From positions 29,154,245 through 29,218,244 of the forward strand of contig NC_081185.1 in NCBI RefSeq assembly GCF_029867415.1: DNA of 64,000 nucleotides. The letters run 5' to 3'. Every line of letters starts with the position of its first letter. Position 1 is the first letter of the stretch. The notes below the pieces were generated by a model. That model did not search any database. It saw only the letters and a list, made by a program, of their open reading frames with translations, and was not told the DNA's origin. The DNA comes from Vicia villosa. Taxonomy: Eukaryota > Streptophyta > Magnoliopsida > Fabales > Fabaceae. Shown one piece after another: positions 30,865-43,219 of the stretch. Made by a program: the position numbers and the translations under genes.

Positions 30865-33800
30865 TGTCATACCCCAAATTTGTCCTACCCTTTAACTTCT
30901 AACTGGCTTAGGTTTTGCATTCATGTACATACATTACTTAGGTCATAACTCACATTCATGCATTCATATCATTGGTACTATTCAAAAGGCTAGCAAGAAA
31001 AAGCTCTGTTGCAAAGAGTTTTGATCAGAGAATAAGGAGGGTATAATCATGTGGTTCTATGTTCAAGAAAGTCCCCCGGGATTGGGGTTTCTCTCTACTT
31101 CAAATCAGGGCATTGAGGGAAGAGTACAAGCTTGCAAAGTGTCTGGTCCTTTAAATAAGGGTTTCTTTGACCAAAGTCAACCGGTTGACTTTCTGGTCAA
31201 CATTTAATCGGGAATGGCCCCTATGTGTGGAAAACTTCTCATGCTGACCTTGTGGAGGTGTTTGTTCGACTGGATGTGAGTGAAAGAGATTTAATCGGGA
31301 ATTTCATCAATAGTCGGAAAAATCGGAACAATTGACTTTTGGGTCAAAATCAGAAGAATTATTCAAATATTGACTTTTGGTGGAAAATCAGTCAAGAAAA
31401 GTCGAAGAATGGATAAAATCGAGAGTTTGACAAAAAGTTGACAAAAATAGAAAGTTTCCAACACTTAGAAAAATTTTTGATGCTTTAAATCTTGTTGAGC
31501 AGTCCACTTCAGCACTAGATTACACGTGGCAAATGGCATTTTTTGAAGAAAATTCCAACATCAAAGTTGTTCCTCTCATGGAGGAGAACAACTTTGTAGT
31601 TGGACACTTTTTCATTTGAAGCTTGTATGAAGAGTTAAAGTGGTGTGAAGTTTCTGAAAAGTCACTTGATTCAAGTCACAACCCAGGTCACAAGTCATGT
31701 CATGACCTGGCATTTTAACAAACACATGGCATGCCAAATCTCAAGCCAATTTTAGAGCTCTACAGAAGTGCCATGAATGCAAACTTGGTATCATTCTCTT
31801 CCTTGCCATCTCCTCTATACATTGAAACAAGAATTGGAATAATTGAACAAATATTGAGTGAGATACAAGCTTTCAAATTGGTGCCCCAACCCTGACTGAA
31901 CTCTGCAGGCAGCCAAGGCACAAAATTCTGGGCACGCAATGCATTTCAGCAAACACATGGTGGGCCAAATGTCAATGCCTCTTTCTTCCCCCACAAGTCA
32001 CTATCTTGAACAAGTTTGATTCTAAGTCACTCTTTGCCATGTCCTCTATCTATTGAGCCCAGTATCACCAATTTTGGACATGCGTGGGGCAAGTTGCAAG
32101 GCTACAAAGTCACTCCTCTAACTAACTGCACTTTTGCCAGGGCCAGTGCACAAGTTCAAGCCGCACGCCCAGGCACTCAAGTGTTTTGAACCAGCATGTT
32201 TGCAAGCCCCTCGCTCCATGTACAAACCTCATCTCAAGAAGCCTCTAACACCAACATTGTTCCATTACATGCCCTCTTTACAGTGAACCCAAAAATGAAT
32301 CAAATAGTGAACTATAGCTTGAGATATAGATGAGAAAAGTAAGGGACATGGACATGCATGGGACAAAGCTTTGGTTTGAATCTCTGGTGCAAGGATAAGG
32401 CTGCAACATGCATTAAAGTGTATTGCCACCACCTCTTGCCATTAATGCCCATGCATTCACTGATTCCATAAAGATGATACAAAGCTTACCACACTTATAC
32501 AATGCTTGCTCATTAAGCTTTGCACTCCAAAGTCCCATACCCGAGAAAAACAAAACTGTTGCAAGGGCACCAACTTGCACATTAAATGTAACAAAGTCCC
32601 ACACTCAAAGAAGCTTTTTCACTCCCTTCACTCTCACCCTATAAAAACAATCATCACCTTTACTCCCCAGACATTCTCGATCCACAAAAAACCCACGATT
32701 CACTCTCTACACTCTCCCTCACTCTGTTCTCCCTCACTTCTCTCTCTCTACACTCTCCCTCACTCACTTCATTCTCCTCCTCCACCAGAGTTTGTTACGA
32801 GCTGTAACAAACTCCGGCCACCGTAGCCACCACAAGCCACTAATCCTCACCACCACTACCACAAGGCTCTCAACGATCTCACTGTGAACTCTCTCTCTCG
32901 TCATCCTCACTCGTTCATCATCATCATACATCATCATTTTGCAAGCGGATCACTGAGCAGCTCAAGATCTCTACAGTTTCCGGGTGAAGTTGTTGATATC
33001 ATCAAAGCAAGCATCACCGCCATCTCCTTCAAGAGAACGTGGAGCTTCTCAGCAACTTTTGATTCAAGAACGTCAACAGGTTAGCATCTTGAACTCCTTA
33101 GCATGCTAGCTATGTATGAGTAGGTCGCATATCTTGAACACATTCCACGCTATTCTCTGCATTTGATCGAAGTACGCGTCCTCTGAAAGTTGATTGAATT
33201 CTGTGTGAACTTGTTGTTATCTGAATATGTCATATCCACACTCCAATTCTGTGTAGCATAAGGATTGTGTGGAGGTAGTTATCGTGTGTTTTCATGGAGA
33301 TCTCGTTAGTTAGATTTTTGTTTTCATTTCGGTTACGATATAAGGAAGAGAATTAGGAAGAAACAATGGCAGATCCATGCTCAGCATGAGATTCCGAGTG
33401 GACTGATGGTATGATATGCGATTTCTGTAAAATGATGCGCGCCGCCGTGAAGCTAGCCGGAGAAGACGACCGGAGCCCTAGCTCCGGCGTCGCTGTTTGC
33501 TTATGACTCTTTTTCCGTTTGCTGATGTGTCACGCTGATAGTGGTTCATTTCTCCAAATATCTTGTGGTGTTTGTTTTTATTAAATGATTAGTTGATGTG
33601 TTGGTTCATTTTGATAGGGTCAGGCTTTGTTTTCGCCTCATATGACTTAAGTATAGTTTGACCAATTGATTTAATTCATTCAGCATTTTGTGTCACGTTG
33701 TTCCTTTTCACCAGTACATAATAATAATAATAATAACATGATGCATGAATAAATAAGTAAATGCTGAACAAGGCTAAGATGTGAAGTAAGGAAATCAAGT

Positions 33801-35143
33801 GGTTTGTAGTAACGTTGGGCCACACGCCTGGGCTGGAAATTGTTTCTGGATCACACCCCTCACTTGCTATCGCACCTTCGCTTTTGGATTGGGCCTTAGC
33901 GTCACCATTGCTTTCCCCACCCCCTGTAATTAGGCCCAGTCCTTACTTTTTAAACCATTTCAGTTCTTTAGAAATTGCTTTTGCACCCCCATGCTGTTAA
34001 TAAAATAAGAAATAAAAATAGACTTTCTTTTATTCTTTTTGCTTGTTAATTGTTTTGCCCAAATAAAATCGATAAAAATTGTGTTCCTACCAATTAGAAT
34101 TTTAGAATTTCATTTTTTTTTTATTGTTTTAATTGTTCGATTCCCTTGCATTTTAATAGATAATTTTTTCACATAATAAACCATAAACAAAATAATAGTT
34201 TTTCTTTAATAATTCAAAAATTTGTTTCCCATGTGAATAAAAATGCATTTGCTTGTGAATAGTTTAAGATGTTGTTCCTTTTATTTTTGTGAATATTTTC
34301 AATATATTGTGAAATGCTTAGATAAATTTTCCTTCCTTTATATTAGAAGTAATAACATAGATTTAGAAATTAGGAATAGTTCCCTCTTTTCCATTCTTTT
34401 TCTTTTCAACATAAAACACTAATAAAAATACTTGAATAAATTCCCTAAAAAAACAAACACAAAGAAAATACTTAAAACACTAATAATCAAAGTGAAAATT
34501 CTTAAAAAGGGAATGGAAGCTTGAACACCCCTTGCTTTAGGGAATGTTCGAGTGCTTGGATCTCCCTTGCTTTAGGGAATCATTCGAGCGTAAGTTCCCA
34601 ACGTTAAAAGACACAAACCAAAGAGTAACTCGAGTTTCCCTTGCTTTAGGGATTTCCTCGAAACGCTCAAACTCTCTCTTCTCTCTCCTTTCTTAAGGGC
34701 ATTGTTATCTCCGCTCCATTGCATCCTAGGCTGTCCCTTATGCAAGAGCGCGAGCGTTAACTCCGCCCAACTAAAAAACACAAAAACAAACAAAACTATT
34801 GAGCCGAGCTACGGTAACTCTGATTCCTGAAAAGGATACGTAGGCAGCGGGGTAGGGCCCGTGCGAGTACAATTCTTTATTTTCCCTACATTTTGCATTC
34901 ATTTCGCATTTAGACATAGACATAGTACACACCCTTTAGATAGAAACAAACATAGGTGGATACCATCGAGTACGATGGGCGTGAGGGGTGCTAATACCTT
35001 CCCCTTGCGTAACCGACTCCCGTACCTTGATTCTCTGGTCGCAAGACCCTGTTCCTTCCTTTGTTAGGTTTCCTGATATTCCTTTCCCTTATGGGATAAA
35101 TATATTGGTGGCGACTCTGTTCATTTTTCGCGAGCGTGCGACA
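30865..35143 (+). repeat. Element B: 3' LTR
   Basis: 4279 bp, TGTCATACCCC...GCGTGCGACA, near-identical to the 5' LTR. The extra 4 bp come from one additional ATA unit near 33725 and one extra T near 34115. Confidence 0.96.
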
Positions 35144-35148
35144 CCTAT
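35144..35148. repeat. Target-site duplication of element B (right copy)
   Basis: CCTAT, identical to 14438-14442; it belongs to the gag-pro coding sequence of element A. Confidence 0.95.
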
Positions 35149-37017
35149 CATGTTAACTTCATTTTCATCCCTATTTCGGTAGATCTGAAGAGTACCATTA
35201 TCCAACAGAACTTGGAGATCTCTTCTCACAATTGAACATCCGTGAGGATCTACACAACATATGCTACAGGAACCGTATTGATGCTGGCGAAAATTCTGCC
35301 CTCGACAGAGAGTGGCATGCATTTGTACCAAATCGGCTCTTGAGTAATTGATATTATAGACCCGGTATGGACCAGGACATCCATATACCATGTTTACAAC
35401 ATGCCCTCCATGATTGGGCAGCGGATTTGCTTGCACATTAGGATTCAAATTTCTGAAAGAGAGAAGATTAGATCTAACCAACCTCTGAACTTCATATTTC
35501 AAAGCTATGCAATGCTCAAGATCATGGCCAGGTGCTCCTTGATGATAAGGGCATGAGACCTCAGCTTTGTACCACCATGGGAGCCTCTCAGGTACTGGTG
35601 GTGGTGCTCTAGTTTGAACGAGACCTTTTTCAATCAAAGCAGGGTACAATTCTGTATAGGTCATTGGAATCGGATCAAACTGTGGAGCTCTTTGCACACG
35701 ATTCTGATTGTTGTTAAGTTGTTGAGCCTGTTGTCGAGGCTGTTGTTGTTGAAACTGCAGGGTAAATCCCGGATTTGGCGCTGTATTAACGACTGGCGCA
35801 ATAGCAGAAACCTGTTGTTGACGACTGACATTTCCTCTTGGCTTCCCTTGGGACACCATGTCAACACTTTGTTCTTTCTTCTTTGGGAAACCACTTCCGA
35901 ACTTTTTGGTTCCACTCGAAGATCCACCTTCTTTAGTCAGACGTCCGGTTCGGACTCATTCTTCTAGACGCATCCCCATGTTTACCATTTCGGTGAAATC
36001 ACTTGGAGCACTAGCAATCATGCGTTCATAATAAAACGGACTGAGAGTATTCAAGAAGATCTTTGTCATCTCTTTCTCTTTCAACGGTGGATTAATCTGA
36101 GCAGCAGTTTCTCTCCATCGTTGGGCATACTCTTTGAAAGCTTCATGGTCTTTCTGAGCCATGGATCGGAGCTGATCTCTGTCTGGAGCCATATCCGAAT
36201 TGTATTTGTATTGTCGGACAAAGGCCTCACCTAGGTCATTAAATGTTCGAATATTGGTGCTATCCAAGCCTGTGTACCACTTCAGTGCGGCACCAGTCAA
36301 ACTGTCTTGAAAGTAATGGATAAGCAACTGATGATTATCTGCATAAGTAGACATCTTTCTGGCATACATTACGAGATGACTTTGTGGACAAGAACTACCT
36401 TTGTACTTCTCAAAGTCACGGACCTTGAATTTAGCAGGTATTTGTACACTGGGAACCAAACATAGCTCCTGGGCATTCTTTCCAAACAAATCTTTTCCAC
36501 GGATAGCTTTAACTTCCAACTGCATCTTGTTAAACTGTTCTTGGAGATTTTCCACAAGATTACGCTGATTTGTGCTATCACCTTGATCATGATAAATCTC
36601 ATTGCCATCATAAGGAACAGTGTGAACCGTAGGGGTCGAAACTGTCATAGTGGGTTGAGAAAGTGCCATAGTGATTTGGGAAAAAGTTACCCCTGAATGT
36701 GGAATAAATGCTGAACCTTGTGCAGCAGGTGCTTCAGTTGTAGTTGTTTGAACCCCAGAGAAATTATGGCGGAAACCTGTACCAAAACTGAAAGGCGGGC
36801 CCCAACCTTCTGGCATAGAGAAAGATGGAATACCGAATGCAACTGTAGAAACTGGAGTAGTGACTTCAGATGTTACCGTTGCTTGACTGTTAGGTGGCGG
36901 CGGCTGATTCTGTGCGGCCATTAAAGAGTCAACCAGAGTAGTGAGACTTTCCAACTTTTCCTGAAGAGTGGTCACTGTACCACGGAGCTCAATATTCTCT
37001 TGTTCAGAGTGTTCCAT
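35149..37017 (-). pseudogene. Element A: gag-pro, 5' portion (gag), with one nonsense codon
   Basis: Starts MEHSEQENIELRG at 37017. It contains a coiled-coil start, a Pro/Thr-rich linker, the gag core (VRDFEKYKG, HYFQDSLTGAALKWY, FKEYAQRWRETA), then a Gln/Asn-rich linker and the zinc-knuckle-like CPYHQGAPGHDLEHC. A single in-frame TGA at 35956-35958 follows the gag core; the frame is otherwise open on both sides up to the B insertion. The rest of the ORF, with the protease, is at 12325-14442. Element A therefore cannot make full gag-pro unless the stop is read through, and B has also split the gene. Confidence 0.9.
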
Positions 37018-37341
37018 TACTCTTCTTCTGCTTGAACGAGTATTGTATCTGTGATCTGATTGCGAGCGCGGTCGAGAAACTTTGAGACGCGACAGCTTGA
37101 CGATCTAATGGAGAAAGATCCAAAAGATGAGACTCTATACAACAGACTCGATATGCAGAATGATGTATGCAAAAAGCAATTTATGATTTTTCCAATTATT
37201 TTAAAGATTATTCCCTTGCAAACATTGGAACACAAACAATTCTTTTATTCATTCATTTTTATTGTAATAACGGGAAATGTTACAACATCGGAGCGTAGCT
37301 CCTTACAAAAGCAAATGATACAATAAAAAGCTAAACAAATC
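37018..37341 (-). other. Element A: ORF1-gag spacer
   Basis: 324 bp between the last ORF1-frame stop and the gag start, non-coding. Equivalent to 21442-21839 in element B. Confidence 0.55.
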
Positions 37342-38877
37342 CTAAGCATCTTCATCAGACGAAGAACCAAATGCGTTGTGCAGCTTGAGCTTCATGATTT
37401 CTTTCCCATAGTAAGCTTTCAACTCGGCCTTTTCAACCCTCAGTTTGTCAACAACATTCTTCCAGTCGCCAGGCATCGGAGCGTTGCTTGTCGAGGCTTC
37501 AAGATTTTTCTTGCTTTCTTTGATGTACCTCCTGATCGCGGCGTTTTTCTGACGAATCTTCTCATCTTTACTCATGAGCCATCCATCTTATTAATAGAGA
37601 GTTTCTTCGTGATCTTTCACTCTTTTCTTCAACTTTCTATTTTCCTCATCAGTTTTACGAAACTTTTCCTCCCAAGCGTCTTTTTCTAACCTCATTTTGG
37701 CTAAAATCTCTTGGTATTCTTCCGTAGTGTCAATGAGAATGTTGGGTAGTTGAGACACCACAGGGAACATGGGTTTTTCATAATCATAAGGCATTTGAAA
37801 CTCCTTTGCTCTTTTCTTCACCCAGCTGGTGTAGGCGTCCGTAGCAATGCAATTTCTTATCTCACCTTTTCATTTCCATCGGACGTCGTACCAAGCTCTC
37901 ACCATTCTTGTTTTCAACCCTTGAGGATCCTCCCCTTCTTGGTAGAAGTAGCTTTCCACTGCGAGACCAACAGGTTTAACTGAATTTGCATACCCGAGTT
38001 GTCGTCGGGCTAGGACCGGATTGTAGTTAATTCCTCCTTGTGTACCAATGAGGGGTACATTGGCGAATTCTCCACAACTATCAATGATTTCTGTACCGCA
38101 ACGAGCCAGAGTATACCAATGGATATCATTATTAGTAAGGGACATAAGTCTTCGAGGCCAATGCAAACCTTCTCGGTTTTCCGTGAAAATAGGAGACTTA
38201 GGTAAGTGTGAAACAATCCATTTGTACAAAAGAGGTGCACAACATACAATGATTCCACCACCTTGGCGATTTTTGTGATGAATAGAGAAATACATGTCAC
38301 CAAGCAAAGTCGGAACAGGATTTCCATTCAGAAAGATCTTTATGGCGTTGATATCAACAAAGTCGTTTATGTTGGGAAACAGAACCAACCCATAGATGAG
38401 CAAGGCTAATACAGCTTCAAAAGCTATCATGCTACCAGTGTCAATGAAATCAAAAGCTTTCTTTATTAGAAACTGCGAAGTCAAACCCGGAAGGTTTCCT
38501 TTGGTAGTCCAATTACTTTCTATTTCAGATTTCTTCAAGTGGATACCCGCTGCAATGGCTGGTGACTTAGGAATGGCTTCCAAACCATTGAAAGGTATTT
38601 TTTCAGACACAGGAATACCCAAAAGATTGGCATATTCTTCCAAGGTTGGTACCAACTGATTGTCTGGAAAGGTGAAACACCGGTAGACGGGATCATAAAA
38701 CTGAACCAGAGTTTTGAGAAGTCCTTCATCAACATGAGTGTTCAAGATAGGCAAAAGCTTTCCATGGCTTTTCCTAAAATCGGAAGGATCTTGTACAAAA
38801 GATGCTAACTCTTTCAGTCTTTCCACATTAGGAGCTTTGAAACCGTACTTCTTGGTATGCCTTTTTACCCACTCCAT
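37342..38877 (-). pseudogene. Element A: ORF1, broken by stops
   Basis: Begins MEWVKRHTKKYG at 38877 and is homologous to B's ORF1 (shared LVPTLEEY, GNPVPTLLGD, SIHHKN, GGINYNPVLARR). The frame is open for 335 codons to a TGA at 37870-37872, continues in the same frame to a double TAA at 37588-37593, then again to 37342. The part after the TGA (VKKRAKEFQMPY and a Glu/Lys-rich coiled coil) is clearly the rest of ORF1, so the TGA is a lesion. The TAATAA could be the natural end or a second lesion. Confidence 0.82.
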
Positions 38878-39684
38878 AACTTAATCCTATAATGTTTGCA
38901 AGGAAATTTTTTTTGGAAAAATCATGTTTTTATGGAAAAAGATGGGTTTTTTAATGAATGTATGAATGCATGGATGCATGGATGCCACATATTCAAACAT
39001 GGTAAGGCAAACATGATAATGCAAACATGGTAGTTCAAACATAGTTCTACAAACATGGTAATTCAAACATGGTACACACAAGTTCAACGGTCCAGCGTCA
39101 CGAGCATGAGGTCAGAGAACCAAACATGCGATAGTACTAGGGTTTATCACCTGCAAAACATGTTCTACTGATACGTCAGAGTCCACATTTTTCTTTCGGA
39201 TATTACCGGCTTGCACAACTGAACTTGTGAGCCAGCAATATTCTCAAGAAAAACTCGTCTGAGTGTGGTTCTCCGCATGACAACTAATCCAAGTCTACAC
39301 CTGAATAGTTTCTGCACCACAACCTAATAAGGCCAGGATGGGTTGGGGTTCTACAGCCAACTCAGCTTCTACAGTTCAATGAAAGCAATAATGTCTTCGC
39401 AACTGAACTTGCTAAACATATACTACAAACAAGGAACCTCCACTGAGCGGAAGGATTCTCATGCTGACTTTTTAAGGACTGAACTCCTTGTATGCCATAC
39501 ATGACTATACCCTCCACCTAATTCTTATGTGTACTTAATCCGGGTTAGGATTTGTCCATAATGTATCACTTGTAACAGAACCATAGATGTAACAGAACCA
39601 CAGAACCAAACATGTAACAAAAATGAAATAACAAACGCAAAAATTAGAATTAACCCTTTCTTTGGAAACAATAAAAAGATTTTT
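38878..39684 (-). other. Element A: leader between PBS and ORF1
   Basis: About 800 bp, non-coding. It has an acceptor-like TGTTTTGCAG (minus strand, AG at 39151-39152) matching those in B (18950) and C (1017), plus a second weaker ATTATAG shortly before the ORF1 start. Around 38980-39075 a short phrase near CAAACATGGTA is repeated several times. Confidence 0.6.
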
Positions 39685-39702
39685 TCCCCAGTGAAGTCGC
39701 CA
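39685..39702 (-). other. Element A: primer-binding site (PBS)
   Basis: Minus-strand TGGCGACTTCACTGGGGA, six bases after the LTR end. It differs from the B/C PBS in the middle, so it may pair with a different arginine-type tRNA or be weaker. The gap to the LTR is six bases rather than two. Confidence 0.75.
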
Positions 39703-42185
39703 TTTTTCTGTCGCGGGCGAAAAATCGTTTTGTTCCTCTTTTTTGTGGATGAGACACCTGATGCCTTCTTTGGGCTCGAGTGCTCAAAAAAATGATTTTT
39801 CTTTTGTACCGACCAAACTTTTTATTGTTTCCAAAGTAGGAAAAGGAAAAAAGCTGCAATAACCTAAAAAGTGGGAGAGAGATTCCGGGTAAGAGGGTTG
39901 GTTATACGAAGGGAAGGTATTAACACCCAACGTATCTATAGTACTCTATAGGTTTCTTTGTTTTGTTTATTCCATTCTTGTTGTGGTGGAGGTTCTTGTG
40001 AGATAGGTGGGACCTAAGGTGTTTGTTTGATTATGCTCGCAAAGATCATCGCGATCCTCTGCATACATATCCCTTAAAGGGAATCAGAGCATCTGTAGCT
40101 CGGGGTCTACGGGTGCTAAGGTTTGAATGGTTTCTTTTTGTTTTGTTTTGCTCGCCAAGGATCGACCTTGTGCCTACGTATTCTCAAAGGGATGTTGAGA
40201 AAGTCAGAGCAATCGTAGTTCCCACTTATGCTAGTGGAAGCAAAGGAAAATAGACAAATGTCGTCTAAATGCTAGATGTATCTAATCTATATCATCACAT
40301 ACATCTGTTTGATTTTGTTTGAAAATCTTTTCATTATAAGCCCGGGGCCATGCCACTTAGGGTGCTTAGAATGATAAAGATGTTTTTGTGTTTAACCAGC
40401 CTTGTGGCAAAAGTTTCAATGAAGTCAGCCTTGTGACAAAAACTTTGATTAATCAGCCAGCCTTGTGGCAAAAGTTTCAATGAAGTCAGCCTTGTGACAA
40501 AAACTTTGATTAATCATCCAGTACGGTGGTAAAACAGTTTGATTGATTAGCCAGCCTTGTGGCAAAAAAGTTTTATTTTTGATTGATTGATTGTTTGTGA
40601 TGATATAGAAGAGATACTCCTAGCATAGAGATGAAAAATGTCTAATCTCCTAGGGTATTTGATTTGGATATTGGGGATGCTTATAAGAAGCCCGTGGGTC
40701 CTTGTACGAAGCCCAAGAGGAGGCTATCCGAGGGTCCTTGCATTGAAAGCCCAAGAGGAGGCTATGGGAGGGACAATCCAGGGTCCTTGCATTGTAAGCC
40801 CAAGAGGAGGCTATGGGAGGGTCACTCGTTTGTACAAAGCCCAAGGGGAGGCATGGTATAGTTGGTTTGAGCTCTTAGAGCGATTTCACCGGGAAACCAT
40901 ACTCTATGTCCTAACCTAAACTAGGGAGATTCTTTGCACGAAGCCCAATAGGAGGCTATGGGGAACCTAGTGTTATACTAAGTTGAACAAGCACACATAT
41001 CACACATATGAACAAACATGAACAAGTACATGAACAAATATGAACAGTTATACATATATGACAAAGTGTGTGTATATAATGGAGTTTATGAAGGAAATAT
41101 ACCTGTAAGCATGATCCATTTGTATACACAGGGCTCGGGACTTATACTCGGGGAGAAGTCCACTTGAGTTTATTCAAAGCTATGTAAACAGGTATTTACA
41201 AAAGGGCTTGGGACTTATACCTACATGGAGGCCCATGGTATATTTGGGAAGATTTAAAGAAAACCTTCATTTTTGGATTGGTATTCAAAGTTAAAAACAA
41301 ATTGATTGAGATATGTACAAAAGGCGTACAATGAAATACCTAATTTCATGTACTGGAATGGGTATGTACAAAAGGGGCTTGGGACTTATACCTACGTGGA
41401 GGCCCGTGTTTATTTACAAAACATGGTTGATTATTTTCAACAGACGCGAGGTTTGAAAAATTGTTTGAAAGTTATTGTTTTGAAAGAGTTTTCTGTACAA
41501 AGAAAAACTGTAGAAAAAAGGAAAAAGGAGTGGGTCTTATACTCTCTAATATTCGAGAGGCCCCTGTTTTATTTTCATAAAACAGGGTGGATGGTTTTGA
41601 AAAAAAGATGTGAGATTTATTGTTTTAAAAACTGTTTGGAAGTAATTTGGAAACAGATTTCTGTTTAAAAACTGTACAAAGAAAAAGGGACTTATACTCT
41701 CTAATATTCGAGAGGCCCCACATCGTTCTGAAAATCAATTGATCAAATAAAAAGATTTAATCAATAGTTTCTTTCGAAATCAAAAAGAGATGGTTTATCG
41801 TTTTTTTGAAAAGAATTGCGATCGCTTGTTTTAAAACGATTTGAAATTGAAAGAAATCAAATTAATCAAGATAAACAAAAAGATTATGCTTAATTAATAC
41901 CTAAATGATTAGGGCTTGCTCAAAAAATATTTACAAGTGTTTTAAGTTTAAAGATTAAATGAAAAAACAATATTCAAAGCATTTAAAAACACTAAAAAAT
42001 GTATCATTTTAAACCTAATTAAAAGTGTGTTAAATAAATATTTTTTGATTTTTTTTTTATATTCATGAAATTCATATGTTAAATAAGAAGTGTGCAAAAA
42101 ATGAATAAAAAATGAATTAATTTGATTGGTCAATGAATTAATTGAAGTTGTGTAAAAAATTGAAAAAAAACAAGTGATAAAAAGA

Positions 42186-42270
42186 TGGTTTTGGCCCTCA
42201 TGAGTGTTGAACTCGTGACCTTAAGGTTACTACTCAAAAGTTTAACCAACTGGACCACGCGCGTGGTCTG
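42186..42270 (-). other. tRNA-like segment in element A 5' LTR
   Basis: Second copy of the A-box/B-box-like segment described at 3751-3835, with the same 16-bp palindrome. Confidence 0.4.
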
Positions 42271-42649
42271 ATAATCATTTGCAACGAGTTGTATATATTT
42301 TGAATCAAGTTTGTAAAATCAATTTCAAAAAAAAGGCGCCAAGAACACAAACCCTATCTGAATTTGAAAAATCTGAAAACTGGATTGTTTGGATCAAGTG
42401 AATAGCCTAACTTGCTCGATTTTGGACGAGGAACATGATGGTACCATTTAATTCCATTTATTTTCACTCTAGGGCCATTGATTCTCTGATGAACACGAAG
42501 AACCCTAATTCTATAATTCACTCTGAAATTGTGTATAGTTGATGAATTATGAAATTGATTGAGGGCTATTGATCAGTGATAGTGCAGAAACAAGATGGTA
42601 AACCAGTTTTTCATTTATGATGCATGTATGTATGAGTTTGAAGTTGATA

Positions 42650-42661
42650 GGCACTTACCTC
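42650..42661 (-). promoter_or_regulatory. Predicted 5' splice donor in element A LTR
   Basis: Minus-strand GAG|GTAAGTGC with GT at 42657-42658, an almost perfect plant donor, about 560 bp after the TATA box. With the acceptor at 39151-39152 it would define a 3.5-kb leader intron. Confidence 0.5.
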
Positions 42662-43211
42662 AAAAATGCCAAAGCTGGAGATCGAATTTTGCAGTAGAGG
42701 AGTTCCAGTTGTTATTTCTTGATCTAAACACCTTCAGTGGACCTTATGGAACATGTTTGGATGCTTAGAGCAGTTTGAATTCACCTGAGCATGGCCATAG
42801 TACCCGATCTGCAGTTGCTTCAAGTATGAATCAAGCTTGGTGATTATGAGGTTACAGATCATATGTGAGTGCTTGGATAGTTCATATGTGATGTATGGAT
42901 GATGTTAGAAGTGGTAGTTTGGACAGAATTGAGCCTGAACAAAAATTGGCATGATAAGTCTCATGTTATGCATATTTGGAGGTGAGATGATGATTTTGAG
43001 TTTTCAGGTGTTTTGGGGTGTATGAGTGATTCAGACACATCATATATGACATTTAGAAGTTGTGGGAAGCATCACTTTGTTCAGAACTTGCAAGGTTTGG
43101 AGGTTGAGTTTTCTACCTCACTTTGAAACACATGACTTGTAATTCAAGAAAGAAGAGAGAAAACCTATAATTGTGAGGTTTTGGTGTGATTTGCAATGAA
43201 GTTTGGACCTC

Positions 43212-43219
43212 TATTTATA
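43212..43219 (-). promoter_or_regulatory. TATA box of element A 5' LTR
   Basis: Minus-strand TATAAATA in the context GGCCTATAAATAGAGG, the classic plant TATA form. Confidence 0.75.

Larger units (their letters stand above)
14443..35143 (+). mobile_element. Element B: complete, young Ogre-type Ty3/gypsy retrotransposon
   Basis: A 20,701-bp element with LTRs at 14443-18717 and 30865-35143, PBS, ORF1, gag-pro, intron, RT-RH-RH-INT, 3' region and PPT, all in one orientation, flanked by TSD CCTAT. By eye the LTRs differ at five positions (near 15909, 16380, 17050, 17216 and 17900). They also differ by one ATA unit and one T, which exactly explains the 4-bp length difference. All three ORFs are open, so this may be a mobilisable copy. 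It inserted head-to-head with element A's reading direction. Confidence 0.96.
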
